Under the pieces are notes generated by a model that did no database searches, was not told the DNA's origin, and was given only the letters and a program-made list of their open reading frames with translations. 64,000 nucleotides of DNA from Stentor coeruleus (lineage: Eukaryota; Ciliophora; Heterotrichea; Heterotrichida; Stentoridae), in NCBI GenBank assembly GCA_001970955.1, contig MPUH01000190.1:22244-86243 (forward strand), given 5' to 3'. Shown here piece after piece: positions 52,894 through 63,293 of the stretch. Every line of letters begins with the position of its first letter. The first letter of the stretch is position 1. The translations under genes were made by a program, and so were the position numbers.

Positions 52894-53588
52894 ATTTTTA
52901 TATATAGATAAAAGGAAGAATAAAAGTTTTTGTTTTGGCTTGTAATAAGAATATTACGTTTAGCCTAGGATTTATATGTATTTATGAAGTTATAGAAATG
53001 GAAATATTAAGTTAGTATTTGATGGAGATATGTATAATGTTCTAGAAGATGGGGTATTGCTATTTTTATTAGTTTGTGTGAAGAAAATAGTAGTAAAAGA
53101 TATTTGAAGTTGAATATGAATGCTTGTGGAGGTTTTTTGTTGATTTGGTTTTAAAATATTATATTTTTCAGGTTGGTATTGTATATAAAGTAGAATAATT
53201 GTGGTTATGTGTTTTGTTTATATGAAAAATTAATAGGAATTTCAATCTTTTTCAATATTTCTGTTTATCTTATCCTTAATTTCATATTGCAATTGTAATA
53301 ACTTGAGATCATAGAAATAATTTTCTTATCTTTCCAAAGAGCTAAAGTTAGATTTTATATTTTTCAAAAGAATAATTTAATCTCTTATTCGTCATAATTT
53401 CTCAAATACTAGTAATCATTTCTTAATTTTTCTTATAGTGTCAGTGCATTATATCCTTTTATCATAAAGTTCATTCAATAGCAGATGAGAAATATAAATT
53501 TTCCTTAAATATATGATTTTCTTGTATTTCATAGCTTCAATATTATCATAATTATAATTTCAATGCATTTTAAAAACTGAGGAAATGA
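52894..53588. other. 5' flank of RABL2 and spacer
   Basis: G-rich on the + strand to about 53210, then T/C-rich. No gene was seen before the GC-rich insert that begins at 53603. Confidence 0.5.
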
Positions 53589-53767
53589 TTTATTTCTAGT
53601 AAAGTTTAAAGTAGGTGGTAGTTAAGGTGGCATGATTTAAACCTTGTCCGATCGGGCTTTGTTTGTCCTGGGATCTCTTTCTTTAGGCAGATTCGGTATA
53701 TTAAACCACTCGTTGCCGCTGGTTATGTGACTCTTTATTTGGTTCAGGAGGTCTTTATTTCTAGTAA
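53589..53767. mobile_element. 151-bp GC-rich insert flanked by perfect 14-bp direct repeats (SINE-like candidate)
   Basis: TTTATTTCTAGTAA occurs at 53589-53602 and again at 53754-53767. The 151 bp between have roughly twice the GC content of the flanks and no open frame. TAGTTAAGGTG near 53618 fits the RNA polymerase III A-box pattern TRGYNNARNNG. GGTTCAGGAG near 53740 is only a poor B-box. On the minus strand AACCAGCGGCAACGAGTGGTT folds into a hairpin with a GCAA tetraloop (20-nt core). The flanking repeats look like a target-site duplication of a retroposed small RNA gene. A structured ncRNA gene or another insert type is possible. Confidence 0.5.
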
Positions 53768-53799
53768 CCTGAATATAATTATTAAAAAACATATATTTT

Positions 53800-54549
53800 T
53801 TAAACAAAAAAGCTCTTAGATGTCCTATGCAATCTTCTCGACGACTTCAACACAGAAGATTTCTTCGAAGTCATCGGTGACAAAAACGGGAGCTTAGTCC
53901 TCACTTCTCTTTTCGACTTTAAATACACACTTTCTCTAAACCTCTTCACTTGTTGCTCAGCACTAATCGCTTGATTAAGTTTCTCAATAACCATAGCAAA
54001 GCTTTGTGTCAACTGATTATCTTCACCAAACTCAATAACAGACTTTTTATATCCAATTTCATAATACTTAAGAGCTTCTTCTTTTTGATGCAAATGCTCT
54101 AATTCCGCTCCACAATTGTAAAAAGCTATAATCCCGTTTGTATTAACTTGTGGACTTTTATCATCTGTTTTTTCTAATATCCCAATTGCTTCTTGAGCAT
54201 GTTCAAGACCAGTACTATGCTTGTTCATAGCTGAATATATTGCACAGAGGTTAAGATGTGTGCTGGCTAATTCACTATCATTCTCTTCAATTTGTTTTTC
54301 TAGTTCCAAAGACTCTAAAGCGTATTTTAAAGCAAGTTTTAGTTGTTTTTTACGTTTATAAAAGCATGCGAGGTTGTTGTAGGTTATACTTAAAAGCTTG
54401 AGTCTGTTAGGAACTTCTTCTTCGTTTTTAAGCACAGTTTCAGCTTTAGATAAAAGAGCAAAGCTATCTTTGAATCTTTGGGCTTTTAGGTATTCCATAG
54501 CTAGTTTGTTACAGCGAAGGGTTAAGTCTTCGATTTCGTTGTCACACAT
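53800..54549 (-). CDS. TPR-repeat protein
   Basis: The 249 residues contain about four TPR units between residues 8 and 180. They are recognisable from the spacing of small and aromatic residues: LAMEYLKAQRFKDSFALLSKA, TYNNLACFYKRKKQLKLALKY, THLNLCAIYSAMNKHSTGLEH and FYNCGAELEHLHQKEEALKYY (each shortened from a 34-residue unit). The C-terminal 50 residues are basic and Ser-rich (SKREVRTKLPFLSPM, KKSSVLKSSRRLHRTSKSF) and probably disordered. The arrangement resembles kinesin-light-chain-like or TTC proteins that scaffold complexes. No further identification was possible. The right flank holds an AT-rich leader before the ATG. Confidence 0.8.
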   Translation of the reverse strand: MCDNEIEDLTLRCNKLAMEYLKAQRFKDSFALLSKAETVLKNEEEVPNRLKLLSITYNNLACFYKRKKQLKLALKYALESLELEKQIEENDSELASTHLNLCAIYSAMNKHSTGLEHAQEAIGILEKTDDKSPQVNTNGIIAFYNCGAELEHLHQKEEALKYYEIGYKKSVIEFGEDNQLTQSFAMVIEKLNQAISAEQQVKRFRESVYLKSKREVRTKLPFLSPMTSKKSSVLKSSRRLHRTSKSFFV

Positions 54550-55189
54550 TTATGTATTTTATAAATAAAGTATGTATGAAGTTCAAGTTTCAGCTTTATT
54601 AACGTGCTATCTACAAATTGATATTTGCAGTTTTAAGATCTGTATAGAATCGCTATTTGAATAGAGTATAAGTAATGAAGAATGGATTTTGGAGTTTTTA
54701 AGGAAAATGCCTTGGAATTGCAAAGTGTTATTTGTGATAAATCATTTATTAGACTGTTTAGTGGTTTATTATTGCATTTGAAGTGATATTAGAAATAGCT
54801 AGCTTTGGATCACATTGAGATTTCCTATGAGACAGATGAGAAAATAAACTTTTCTTACTGTAAGCCTTATTGCAGAAGAGTTGACTTAAAATTGCATTAC
54901 AAGCAACGTATATCTAGTAGAAAGGCTTAAATCTATTTTAAATCCCTTACTTGCTACTAATGAAAGTTTGAATATTGTTTATATTCAAATCAGATTTCTA
55001 AAAATCTCTTTATCATCATATAAAAAGCTTGATTTATGGTATAACGAAGATTCATGAAAAATAAATCCTTAACATTCTCAATATCCCTACCCTCTATGAT
55101 ATTAAGCAAGCATTAATAGAATAAGAAATTCAAAAAAAATAACAATAAGAATTACATTTTGCCTTGCTTATATATACTTATATATTAAA
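54550..55189. other. Divergent intergenic region
   Basis: G-biased on the left and C-biased near the WBP2-like gene. The TATA-like CTTATATATACTTATATATT lies directly before its ATG. Nothing else seen. Confidence 0.55.
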
Positions 55190-56095
55190 ATGGCTTTAAA
55201 TCCTCCTGTGATGGCGAACAATATGCCAGCCCCAGTGATCGGAGAATTTATGGTTCTAGTTCGTAAAGACATAGAAGCAGAAATCGCTTTAGAAAACGGA
55301 ACCAAATATAAAGGCAAAGGCCGACTTTATTTAACCACAATTCGCTTAGTCTTTGTTAATGAAAAGCGCAGTAACATATCAAGTTTTGACATCCCAATTG
55401 ATTTAATGTCACACGAGAAATTCAATCAGCCAATATTTGGCGCAAACTATATTAGCGGCTCTGTAAAACCACTTTACAATCTAATTCCATGCAATGCAAA
55501 ATTCAAGTTTTGGTTCATGTCTGGAGGTACAGGGACTTTTTTACCAATGTTTTATGGAATCGTAGACCAGATAAGAAGGCGTAGGGCTAATGGAAGTAAT
55601 GGCCCAGATCCAAGATTTGTAGAAAGTGTGGCAAGTGGGAACATCCAAAATGTAGCTTATGTTGATCCTAATGACCCTAGTGTAATTTTTGTCTTACAGC
55701 CAGAATGTCCAAACCCTTCTCAAAACAATGTTAACTATTATTTCCCAGTTCCTGGAGCTACTGCCCCACCTCTTCCAATGGACTCTTCATATCAAGATGT
55801 TGATAGACCGCCTCATAATCCTGGTCAGTCAGCCCCACAAGTTTATTCACCCCAATCAAATGCTTATGCTCCACCTCCTCCAAGTGGATATGATATGCCT
55901 GATTCAAGAGTTGGTTCTCAGTATCCTCAGATGGCTAATAATTATCAACCTCCTAACAATTATCCACCTCTTGGCAATTATCCACCTCCTGGATATTCTC
56001 AACCTCCTAATAATTATCCTCCACCTGGAAATTACCCACCTCCTATAGTCAATCCTAGCAATTATCCACCTAGTAACTATCCACCAAGGAACTAA
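55190..56095 (+). CDS. WBP2: WBP2-like GRAM-domain protein with proline-rich tail
   Basis: The 301 residues start with a GRAM/PH-like domain (about 20-130): ENGTKYKGKGRLYLTTIRLVFV (core KGRLYLTTIRLVFVNE), IPIDLMSHEKFNQPIFGANY (IFGANYISGSV) and KFKFWFMSGGTGTF. This order is that of WW-domain-binding protein 2. The C-terminal 100 residues consist of Pro/Tyr/Asn-rich near-repeats (NNYPPPGNYPPP), offering PPxY-like ligands for WW domains. In animals WBP2 bridges WW proteins such as YAP and NEDD4 ligases; in ciliates the partner is unknown. The repeats vary in unit length, so the tail is probably length-polymorphic. Confidence 0.87.
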   Translation: MALNPPVMANNMPAPVIGEFMVLVRKDIEAEIALENGTKYKGKGRLYLTTIRLVFVNEKRSNISSFDIPIDLMSHEKFNQPIFGANYISGSVKPLYNLIPCNAKFKFWFMSGGTGTFLPMFYGIVDQIRRRRANGSNGPDPRFVESVASGNIQNVAYVDPNDPSVIFVLQPECPNPSQNNVNYYFPVPGATAPPLPMDSSYQDVDRPPHNPGQSAPQVYSPQSNAYAPPPPSGYDMPDSRVGSQYPQMANNYQPPNNYPPLGNYPPPGYSQPPNNYPPPGNYPPPIVNPSNYPPSNYPPRN

Positions 56096-57479
56096 AGGAT
56101 ATGCCTTAATGATATTTAGTTTATTTTATAAGAGGATTTTATATACTGACAATATTGAGTAATTATTAATACCAAGTTGTATATTAATGCATCATTCATA
56201 GTTATATAGACTAAATTATATGTATTGCTAATGAAATAAAAAAATTATGTTTGGTATACTGGAAAATTGAAACAATTATTTTTTTAATAATAAGTGTGTA
56301 AAAAAACTAAAATTTGGATAAATTTGGTCTGCTGTAGTGAAGTTTGGAATGGTGGAAAAATTGTTGTTTTACTTTTAAATTTATTTGAATTATATGGTAT
56401 AAATTTATTGTGCTTTTTATTTGGGATGCTTGCTATCTATATGAAGGTTCAACAAATATTATAAAAGTATAAATGGTTGATTTAACTTTATTTTATCTTT
56501 CTTACATAATAAGTCTTTATTTTCGTTATTTCTGTTATTTTGGTTGATTTTTCGCAAATTTTATATTTCGTATTATCCTTTCTTGTATATAAATAAAAAA
56601 GTTCTTTATAGATTATTTTTTTAGCCATTTAATACCATTCCTTGTACTTGAATCGAATACTTGCTGTTTTTGGCTTTGAGCTGAGTATTTGAAAACCATT
56701 TTTACTCATTGATTATTATCACCATATCCAAAAATTAAGCTTTTTTTATTATTTGCTTGGGGAAGAAACTCAATCCTAAAATTCAAATTCAAAAATCAAA
56801 GAGGTACAGTAAAATATTTCTTACAACCTCTTGACCACTTATATTAATTTTCCTTCTAAATTATATTAGCCTACAGCTATATAAAACTTAAGTTTGGAGA
56901 CTTAATAAATCATGCTTATTTGGTAACTTCAGTTTTATTATAAATATGTGTTTTCTTTTAAACTATGCTAAGTCCTATTCTTTTAGAGATAAGAAAGTTT
57001 TGGTTTATTTTATTGACGAAATTGTGTACAGGGAATACCTAATAAAAAGAATGGTTTACTTAAAGATAATGCGCCCATCATGCAGGAAAAGTAGTCCAAA
57101 TTACAAGAAAAATCTGATTATTATATGTAATTACAGTAAATATAGAAAAAAATAACCAAGAAAGCTACTTTTTAATTAACACAAATAGTTTGCTATAAAA
57201 TTATTCTCAAGCATATTCTTAGCTTAAAATAGTCAGGAATTTTAATTAACTAGCAATTCTTCAAAAATATGTATCATATTATGATAAATGCTGTGAATAC
57301 GTAAGTGAAAGCCTAACAAAATATTATAAAATTACTGTGGAAATATAATTTTATCTAAATAAATGGGCGCAAACTAGGAAAATAAAATATGATTAATTTT
57401 ATCATGCTTAAGATCATCAACACTTGGTGGAGTTAAGCTAATGATAAAAAATAAGTTTTCTTGTGAAAATCCCCGGTAG
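56096..57479. other. Intergenic region with a doubtful small frame
   Basis: AT-rich, G-biased near the WBP2-like stop. A 69-codon frame at 56946-57155 (MCFLLNYAKSYSFRDKKVLV start) has fairly balanced composition and could be part of the relic at 57480, but nothing confirms it. No RNA gene seen. Confidence 0.45.
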
Positions 57480-57975
57480 AAATCTACAACTCTAGCTGAG
57501 ATATGCCTATATCATATAGCATTTAAGCTATTATTTATACTGGCAATAAAGATAAAAAGTGATTTTAACTCTCAAATCAACCATGCGAAACTCTATGCTG
57601 ATACTGATATAGAAGCCAAAAGAAATAATTACCCTTTAATATACCAAAGCTTAACAAAATGTAAAGATAAGATCAAATCTTTGGTTAGTTTATTTCGTGT
57701 TGATACTATAGTAATAGACTTACAAATGAATTTTTAAGTAAGATAGACTTGTTTCATGATATTTTTCCTATAATTTTTAATGAAATTTAATTTTATAAAT
57801 CCTGGAGAAACAATGGAAAAATTAATCTCATTGGTGAAGGTATATTTTTATCACTTTTAAGCATTATATATCTTATATATGAATAGTTCTCTTATCCTAG
57901 GAATTTGTGTTATAGCTAAACCAATAACTAAGCTTCTCTTCGATCAAAAACTTCTGCATCATTTATTTGAAAATT
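57480..57975 (+). pseudogene. Possible gene relic without start codon
   Basis: An 85-codon frame from 57480 to the TAA at 57735 reads as protein (SDFNSQINHAKLYADTD, YPLIYQSLTKCKDKIKS, VDTIVIDLQMNF) but has no ATG and follows a TAG. About 80 bp on, ETMEKLISLVK is followed by LGICVIAKPITKLLFDQK and LLHHLFEN, also protein-like, in short open pieces. It is best seen as a decayed gene; no family was recognised. Confidence 0.4.
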
Positions 57976-58270
57976 AATTTTAATCACAGGGTCAATAATG
58001 CTAGAAACCTAATTATAGTAATATAATTATTAATTTCTTATATATGAATAGCCTAAGTCCTGCATGCTGTTGATTTGTATTGGCATTTAATAGTTTTAGT
58101 GTAAAAAAAAATCATAGGCTAGCTTTCGAAAGTACCATAATTTACATTTTTAGTTAGAAAATATATTAATATAAAATTATAAGTTGAAATTATTAAGAGC
58201 ATGAAGGATTTGTGTAATTTAGATTTGGAAAATTCTATCTTCTAGCAAATTTAGAAGTGCATATATAGTG
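57976..58270. other. Spacer
   Basis: AT-rich with no feature. Confidence 0.5.
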
Positions 58271-58453
58271 TTATGCTAAAAATTCATAAGATGCTTCATG
58301 GTATTTAAATTCATCATACTCACCACAAATGCTTGAATTAATTCCCTCCATACAAAAGTACCTATATTTAAAATTTTTTGATCGATTATCTTTATGAAAT
58401 ATCTCATCCAGTTCATAAATCAGTAACATTTTCAGTCCTAAAAAATTCTCCAC
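58271..58453 (-). CDS. Doubtful 60-residue ORF divergent from GTP cyclohydrolase I
   Basis: ATG at 58453, stop at 58271. The sequence (MLLIYELDEIFHKDNRSK, FCMEGINSSICGEYDEFKYH) is balanced and acidic, unlike random AT-rich frames. Its start lies only 15 bp from the GTP cyclohydrolase start, leaving little room for two promoters. It may be a small gene or the remnant of a larger one. Confidence 0.3.
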   Translation of the reverse strand: MENFLGLKMLLIYELDEIFHKDNRSKNFKYRYFCMEGINSSICGEYDEFKYHEASYEFLA

Positions 58454-58468
58454 CTAGGAGAAATATAA

Positions 58469-59044
58469 ATGTCAAAGCCATACAATACAAAACTAGCCGA
58501 AGACGCATATAAAGCTTTGCTTTCGACATTGCCTTTGACTGATGAAGGAGTTGAACGAACTCCTTCAAGAGCAGCAAAAGCTTTTGGGGAATTGACAAAG
58601 GGCTATCACACAAAAATTGAAGATGTGATTGGCCAAGGAGTTTTTCCTTACAAGGGTGATGGTATCGTTCATGTCAGAGGTCTTGAAATTTGCTCTATGT
58701 GTGAGCATCATTTATTGCCTTTTATTGGTACCTGCGCGATTACCTATATCCCAGATAAAAAAATTTTAGGATTAAGCAAACTGAAGAGAATTTCAGAAGT
58801 CTATGCTAGAAGACTTCAGGTTCAAGAAAGGCTTACAGAGCAGATTGCTGAAGCTATAGATAAGTTTATTAAGCCTAAGGGTGTCCTTGTTGTTGTCAGA
58901 AGTGTGCACCTCTGTATGAAAATGAGAGGTGTATGTGAAGCTGATCCAGAAACAAGTACAGTAGCTGCTAGAGGAGAATTCGCTAGAAATGAAGGACTTA
59001 GGATTCAATATTATAACGACTCTCAACCAAAGCCTAGGCTATAG
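58469..59044 (+). CDS. GCH1: GTP cyclohydrolase I
   Basis: The 191 residues are a full-length GTP cyclohydrolase I, which converts GTP to 7,8-dihydroneopterin triphosphate, the first step toward tetrahydrobiopterin and folate. Zinc ligands are Cys78 and His81 in SMCEHHLLPF and Cys149 in VHLCMKMRG. Other signatures are GLSKLKRISEVYARRLQVQE (100-120), the RTPSRAAKAF N-terminal helix (30-39) and the ETSTVAARGEF segment (161-171). The protein is cytosolic and should form a decamer. Usual N-terminal regulatory extensions of animals are absent. The leader GGAGAAATATAAATG precedes the start. Confidence 0.96.
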   Translation: MSKPYNTKLAEDAYKALLSTLPLTDEGVERTPSRAAKAFGELTKGYHTKIEDVIGQGVFPYKGDGIVHVRGLEICSMCEHHLLPFIGTCAITYIPDKKILGLSKLKRISEVYARRLQVQERLTEQIAEAIDKFIKPKGVLVVVRSVHLCMKMRGVCEADPETSTVAARGEFARNEGLRIQYYNDSQPKPRL

Positions 59045-60050
59045 TAACTAAGTTAATCCTCAGAAAAGCTTAATAAAGGTAAAATTTAAGTGAACTTAAA
59101 AGAAATGTATAAATAATAAATTTCCAGGGCAATGCTTGATGTTGAAGGCTCATTTTCCATTCCTATTCCATGCTTAATATCTTACTAAGCTTATCATTTG
59201 ACAGAATATTCATAAATGGAAATTTTCTTGTTATTTCTTTAAAAGTTCCTCAAAAACTCTTGTTTGTAGCCTTCGATATGTTCGACAATTTAAACAATAT
59301 CTCTATAATATATATGATTTTAAATTTATTAGAGAAATTTATTATTTGAAGAGGCTTGTTAAATAGCTCCTGTCATCATTTTTATATAATTTAATTAGTT
59401 TTGAATATGAAATACTTCACGTAACTTGAAAATACTATTAAAATTTAATAAAACTTTGGTGTATTAAGATATTTTTTAATGAATACTTAAGTTTTAATTA
59501 TTATTTATGTTAATGCTTTTCCATACCTTAAGTACACCCTAAAACCAGACATGAGGCGATTCCAATTTGATAAGTTTCTACTAGTAGCTCTCCACGCGCA
59601 TTTGATCCAGTTTTTACGTTAGGAAAAAGGTTTTCATTTAACAAATTAGTTTTAACTTTTCCTTAACTACTAGCTGCAAATTATGGCTTTAAGTACGCGA
59701 TTTTTTTTGTTTATATAATTAATTAATGCTAGTTGTGTTAAAAATTATCGCTTGACTATTGTCCAGCCCTTGCTAATTTCTTTTTTTATAGTATATTTTC
59801 ATAATAAAGTATTTATTTAAAGAAAAAATTTGGTTATTTTATTCGCATATTTTTTAGTTTTTACTATATTGTATCTTTCAATTTTGTATTCCTTGTATTA
59901 TTCAATAATATTCTTTTCATTTTAAATCCAATGCTGACAGTAAGAGCATCTTCGATTCGCGCTTTGATGTCTTAAATATTTGCAGTATTTTGTGAAGTTT
60001 GATCCTGATTCATTTGGAAAATCAGCCCTAAAATCATTATATAATTAATA
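59045..60050. other. Intergenic region
   Basis: AT-rich with slightly more GC around 59550-59640 and 59935-59975, where no RNA or coding element could be named. It contains the Sec10 promoter, with leader TTATATAATTAATAATG. Confidence 0.5.
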
Positions 60051-62156
60051 ATGGATAGCTTCAATTCAATAAACTTTTGCGAAGGATTACTCAAATCATA
60101 TGAAATAGTATCGCTAAGTTCGCTTGAAAAGGCTCTTCAAGAAGTTAAGAAAAAGGTAGAAAACGAAAAAGAATCAGCCTTAAAAAGTATTGAAAAAATT
60201 CAGCAATCTATCCAGGAAAAAGGTGGAATTGACATCAGCTACCAACTGCTGGAAAGACAAGCAAGAGCTCATAAAGACCTTGAATCTGCAAGAATTTTAG
60301 TTAAAGAACTAAACCGTGACTATGATAAAACAAGTGTTATGCTAGAAAACAAAGAAATGCAAAGGAAAAATGCGATTTTACTAAAAAATCTAGTTTTGGA
60401 ACTAGACAACTTTAATTTAAACCAATCAGACATAGAAATTGATCCAAGACACTTGATTTATTTAAAGCATGCTCTTGAAAGCTTAGATTTACCTGAATAC
60501 AATACAGTAAAGATTATGCAGGCTCAGCAAGCTATTGAGAAAAAATTTACAGAGACCAAAAAAGAGTACTTTGAAAAATTTGCAAAGAGTTTTGTGAGGA
60601 AAGATGTGAAATCTATGAAAGAAGCATATGATATTTTAGTAGATTTTTCTGGGCAGCAAGAATGCATTGATTTTTATGTTGACAAAGTTACTGAATCTCT
60701 TGAAATGTAAAAACTATTTAGAAAAGACCAACAAGATGATTTTTACAAGCATTTAAAATACGCTATTTCTGAAATCGAAGGAATCGTTAACAGAGAAATT
60801 GTTGGAAATTATGTAAAATTACTTTCGATATTTGGTGAAAATAGCGCAATTGTTGAAATTTTATTAACAGAAATCCTAGAACTAAAACTTAAACCATTTA
60901 TCCATAAGCATTTAGATTCAGATATTATTTCTTCTCAAAATTTTTTAGAATATCTTGCATCATCTTATGTTGAAACTCTTGCTTTGACATCCAGGATTAA
61001 AAGTGACATATCTCAACTTAGTTTAGATCTTTCACTAACAATAGACCACTTATTCTCTAATATTTTTAGTCCATTTTTATCCAGTTACTTCACAATGGAG
61101 TTCAGATCACTCAAAGGTTTAGTTGAAGGAAGCTTTGAATATATACTTGAGCCATTAAATATGAGAATTCAGAGGAAGTCTATTGATATTAGACTTGTTA
61201 CTCAGAGTCCTGAAGAAGATATAAGAAATGCTGTTGATCAATGCACTGATTCTGTGCTTAGGAATAAAAAAAATTCAATAATGCAAGAGCTTGAAGCTGG
61301 ACTTGTTAGATGCAAAAAACTTAGCCAGTCAGGAGAAGAATCAGCAAACTCTGCACAACTTATTACAATAGTATTGGATATATGCTATACAGGAATTTAT
61401 CATCAGATACTTACTAAATTAAGTTCGTGCTTAGAGTATAAAGGTATAAAAGGATTTTATATTGGCAAAATTTTTTATTTAATAGCTGATCTTGCGGCTT
61501 ATGTGAGAGATTTTAATAAAGAAATAGCGAAAAAAATATCAACTCATTTGCAAATTTCTGACTCTGAAAGATGCGAAAGTTTAAGAAAGAGAGTGAGCGC
61601 AAGCATAGATCAAAAAATTATGAAATCTCTCCACCAGAGTGTTATTTTAATGTCTTCTGAAAGCGAAAATATTCTTAAGACCCATCAAAAAAAGACCGAC
61701 TATTGTGGAATTGAAGAAAATTTAGATAACACAGAAGCATGCACTATTTTAAATGAATATCTTCTTGAGCAAATTGCAAATATTAAGAAATCTTTGCCAT
61801 ATTCTCAATATTCTAAGTTGTTGACTAGTTTAGGCCAAAAACTTACAAACGTTATTGTTAATCATATATGTGGATATATAGTGTCACAGGAAAAGGCACT
61901 TTTATTGTCAAGCGATATGAATAAATATAGAAATCTAATCCTTTTATGTGAAAATGAAAAAGTTGTAGTTGAGTTTGAAAAATTCCGTCAAATGATGAAC
62001 CTTTTTATGCTTCCAGCGCAATCACTACCTGAATTTATTCATGAAGAACCTATAGCTTCAATAAGTACAGAAATTCTAGCAGAGTTCATTTCTCACAGAA
62101 AGGATTTCAAGACTGGAAAAGTTAGTAAGTTGCTTCCATCAATATTTAATAGTTAG
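60051..62156 (+). CDS. SEC10: Exocyst complex subunit Sec10 (EXOC5), two exons
   Basis: Exons 60051-60706 and 60722-62156 join through a 15-nt intron to give 696 residues, the usual Sec10 length. Matches to Sec10 are spread over the whole protein: N-terminal coiled coil (30-110), KSMKEAYDILVDFSGQQECI near residue 195 (core DFSGQQECIDFYV), LELKLKPFIHKHL near 270, QKKTDYCGIEEN near 545, and the C-terminal EFISHRKDFKTGKVSKL (core HRKDFKTGKVSKL). Sec10 connects Sec15 with other exocyst subunits and tethers secretory vesicles at the plasma membrane or cilium base. Reading through the intron would add an early stop. No other exocyst gene is nearby. Confidence 0.92.
60707..60721 (+). other. 15-nt spliceosomal intron in Sec10
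   Basis: GTAAAAACTATTTAG interrupts an Ile codon (AT|A, phase 2). Removal joins SLEIKDQQDDFYKHL and keeps the frame. Without it the frame stops within the intron. Confidence 0.92.
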
Positions 62157-62419
62157 CTAAGCAAAAAATTTTGAATATTACAGCAAATTAAAGTTTTAAA
62201 CCAGAGAGAATAAATATTACATAATTTTTTTGGATTATTATATTGAGTAAAATTTCCTAAAAAAATTAGAAATACTAATGGCTAATTATCCCTTGTATCA
62301 CTTGATGGAAGATTTTAGATAATTAGATGAATTTTTTATTAATAGATGGTTTTTAAAAAATTATTGTTTGATATGCATAAATGTATTATACCCATAATAT
62401 TTTTTTTTAAAATGTTGCA
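62157..62419. other. 3' flank of Sec10
   Basis: AT-rich with no feature. Confidence 0.5.
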
Positions 62420-63293
62420 TTGCTTAAGAATTATCTTGGTTCCTAACTTGTTCTTACAAACTATCATAAGAATCTTCAAAGATTTTTTTCCAAGTTTTCT
62501 AAAATAATATTTTTTTCTTGACTAGTTATCAGGAGTGACTTCAGCGCATTCATTTTTTCTTCTAAAACTATTTTTGTGTCATAAATCATTTCACATATTA
62601 ATTATAATCATTGCAGGAATTTCAATAGTTTTTATATATAATAATATTCACAAAATCTCTTAAACATTGTCTAAGAAAAATGGATTCTAAATTTAAAATC
62701 TTGAAAATAACGCCATACTCTTGTTAAATGTTCAAATTCTTGGCACTATAAAAATTCCATTAATGAAATCACTAAATCTAAAAATCCAAGATACTTTAAG
62801 GAAAGCATTGATTAACATATAATCTTATTTCTTTTATAGCAACTTCTTCGAGCTCTAACTCCGCAGTTGCGCTGCTAATTAATTATGCCAGTTATATTAA
62901 TAGTAAGTCTAATTCCACCCTATATTTTATGATTTGCTAATACTAATCGGATCTATTGGTTTCTATTAATTAAAATTCTACTTTTTTACCTAATACAATT
63001 CGCTGAGTATTTTGATTACCTTGTTGTCTATTTCACCACACTAGTATTGCTTAGAACAGTGATTCTGATTACGAAATTTTAGCATTATCAATTGATAACT
63101 TTATATATATCTAGTTGGTCAGCTCTTCTTAGGCTTTATATTACTTATTTCTTTTCTCTCACTCCTTCTTATTTATCCAATTGTTAACATTGTTTATCTT
63201 TTTGCAATCTCTGCAATTATAATTTATTATACAGTCACAATGCACGAAAGAGAAATAAGCATGGCCTCATTTTTCATACTTGATAAGGGTTAG
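62420..63293 (+). pseudogene. Decayed membrane-protein gene
   Basis: Protein-like pieces in changing frames follow each other: LLKNYLGS, LVLTNYHKNLQRFFSKFSK, IFTKSLKHCLRKMDSKFK, NVQILGTIKIPLMKSLNLK, and from 62839 ATSSSSNSAVALLINYASY. The last piece, 63099-63293, is open for 64 codons (YLVGQLFLGFILLISFL, YPIVNIVYLFAISAIIIYY, then MHEREISMASFFILDKG) and has two strong transmembrane segments. Several stops and at least two frameshifts preclude expression. Loop charges suggest a polytopic transporter or channel; family unknown. Confidence 0.45.

Noticed and set aside
53603-53753. GC-rich segment as a spliceosomal snRNA, SRP RNA, 5S rRNA or RNase P RNA
   Set aside because: None of the invariant segments of these RNAs could be matched on either strand; kept only as a SINE-like or unknown ncRNA candidate.
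55689-56048. 119-codon second frame within the WBP2-like gene
   Set aside because: Ile/Leu-rich translation of the proline-rich repeat in another frame.
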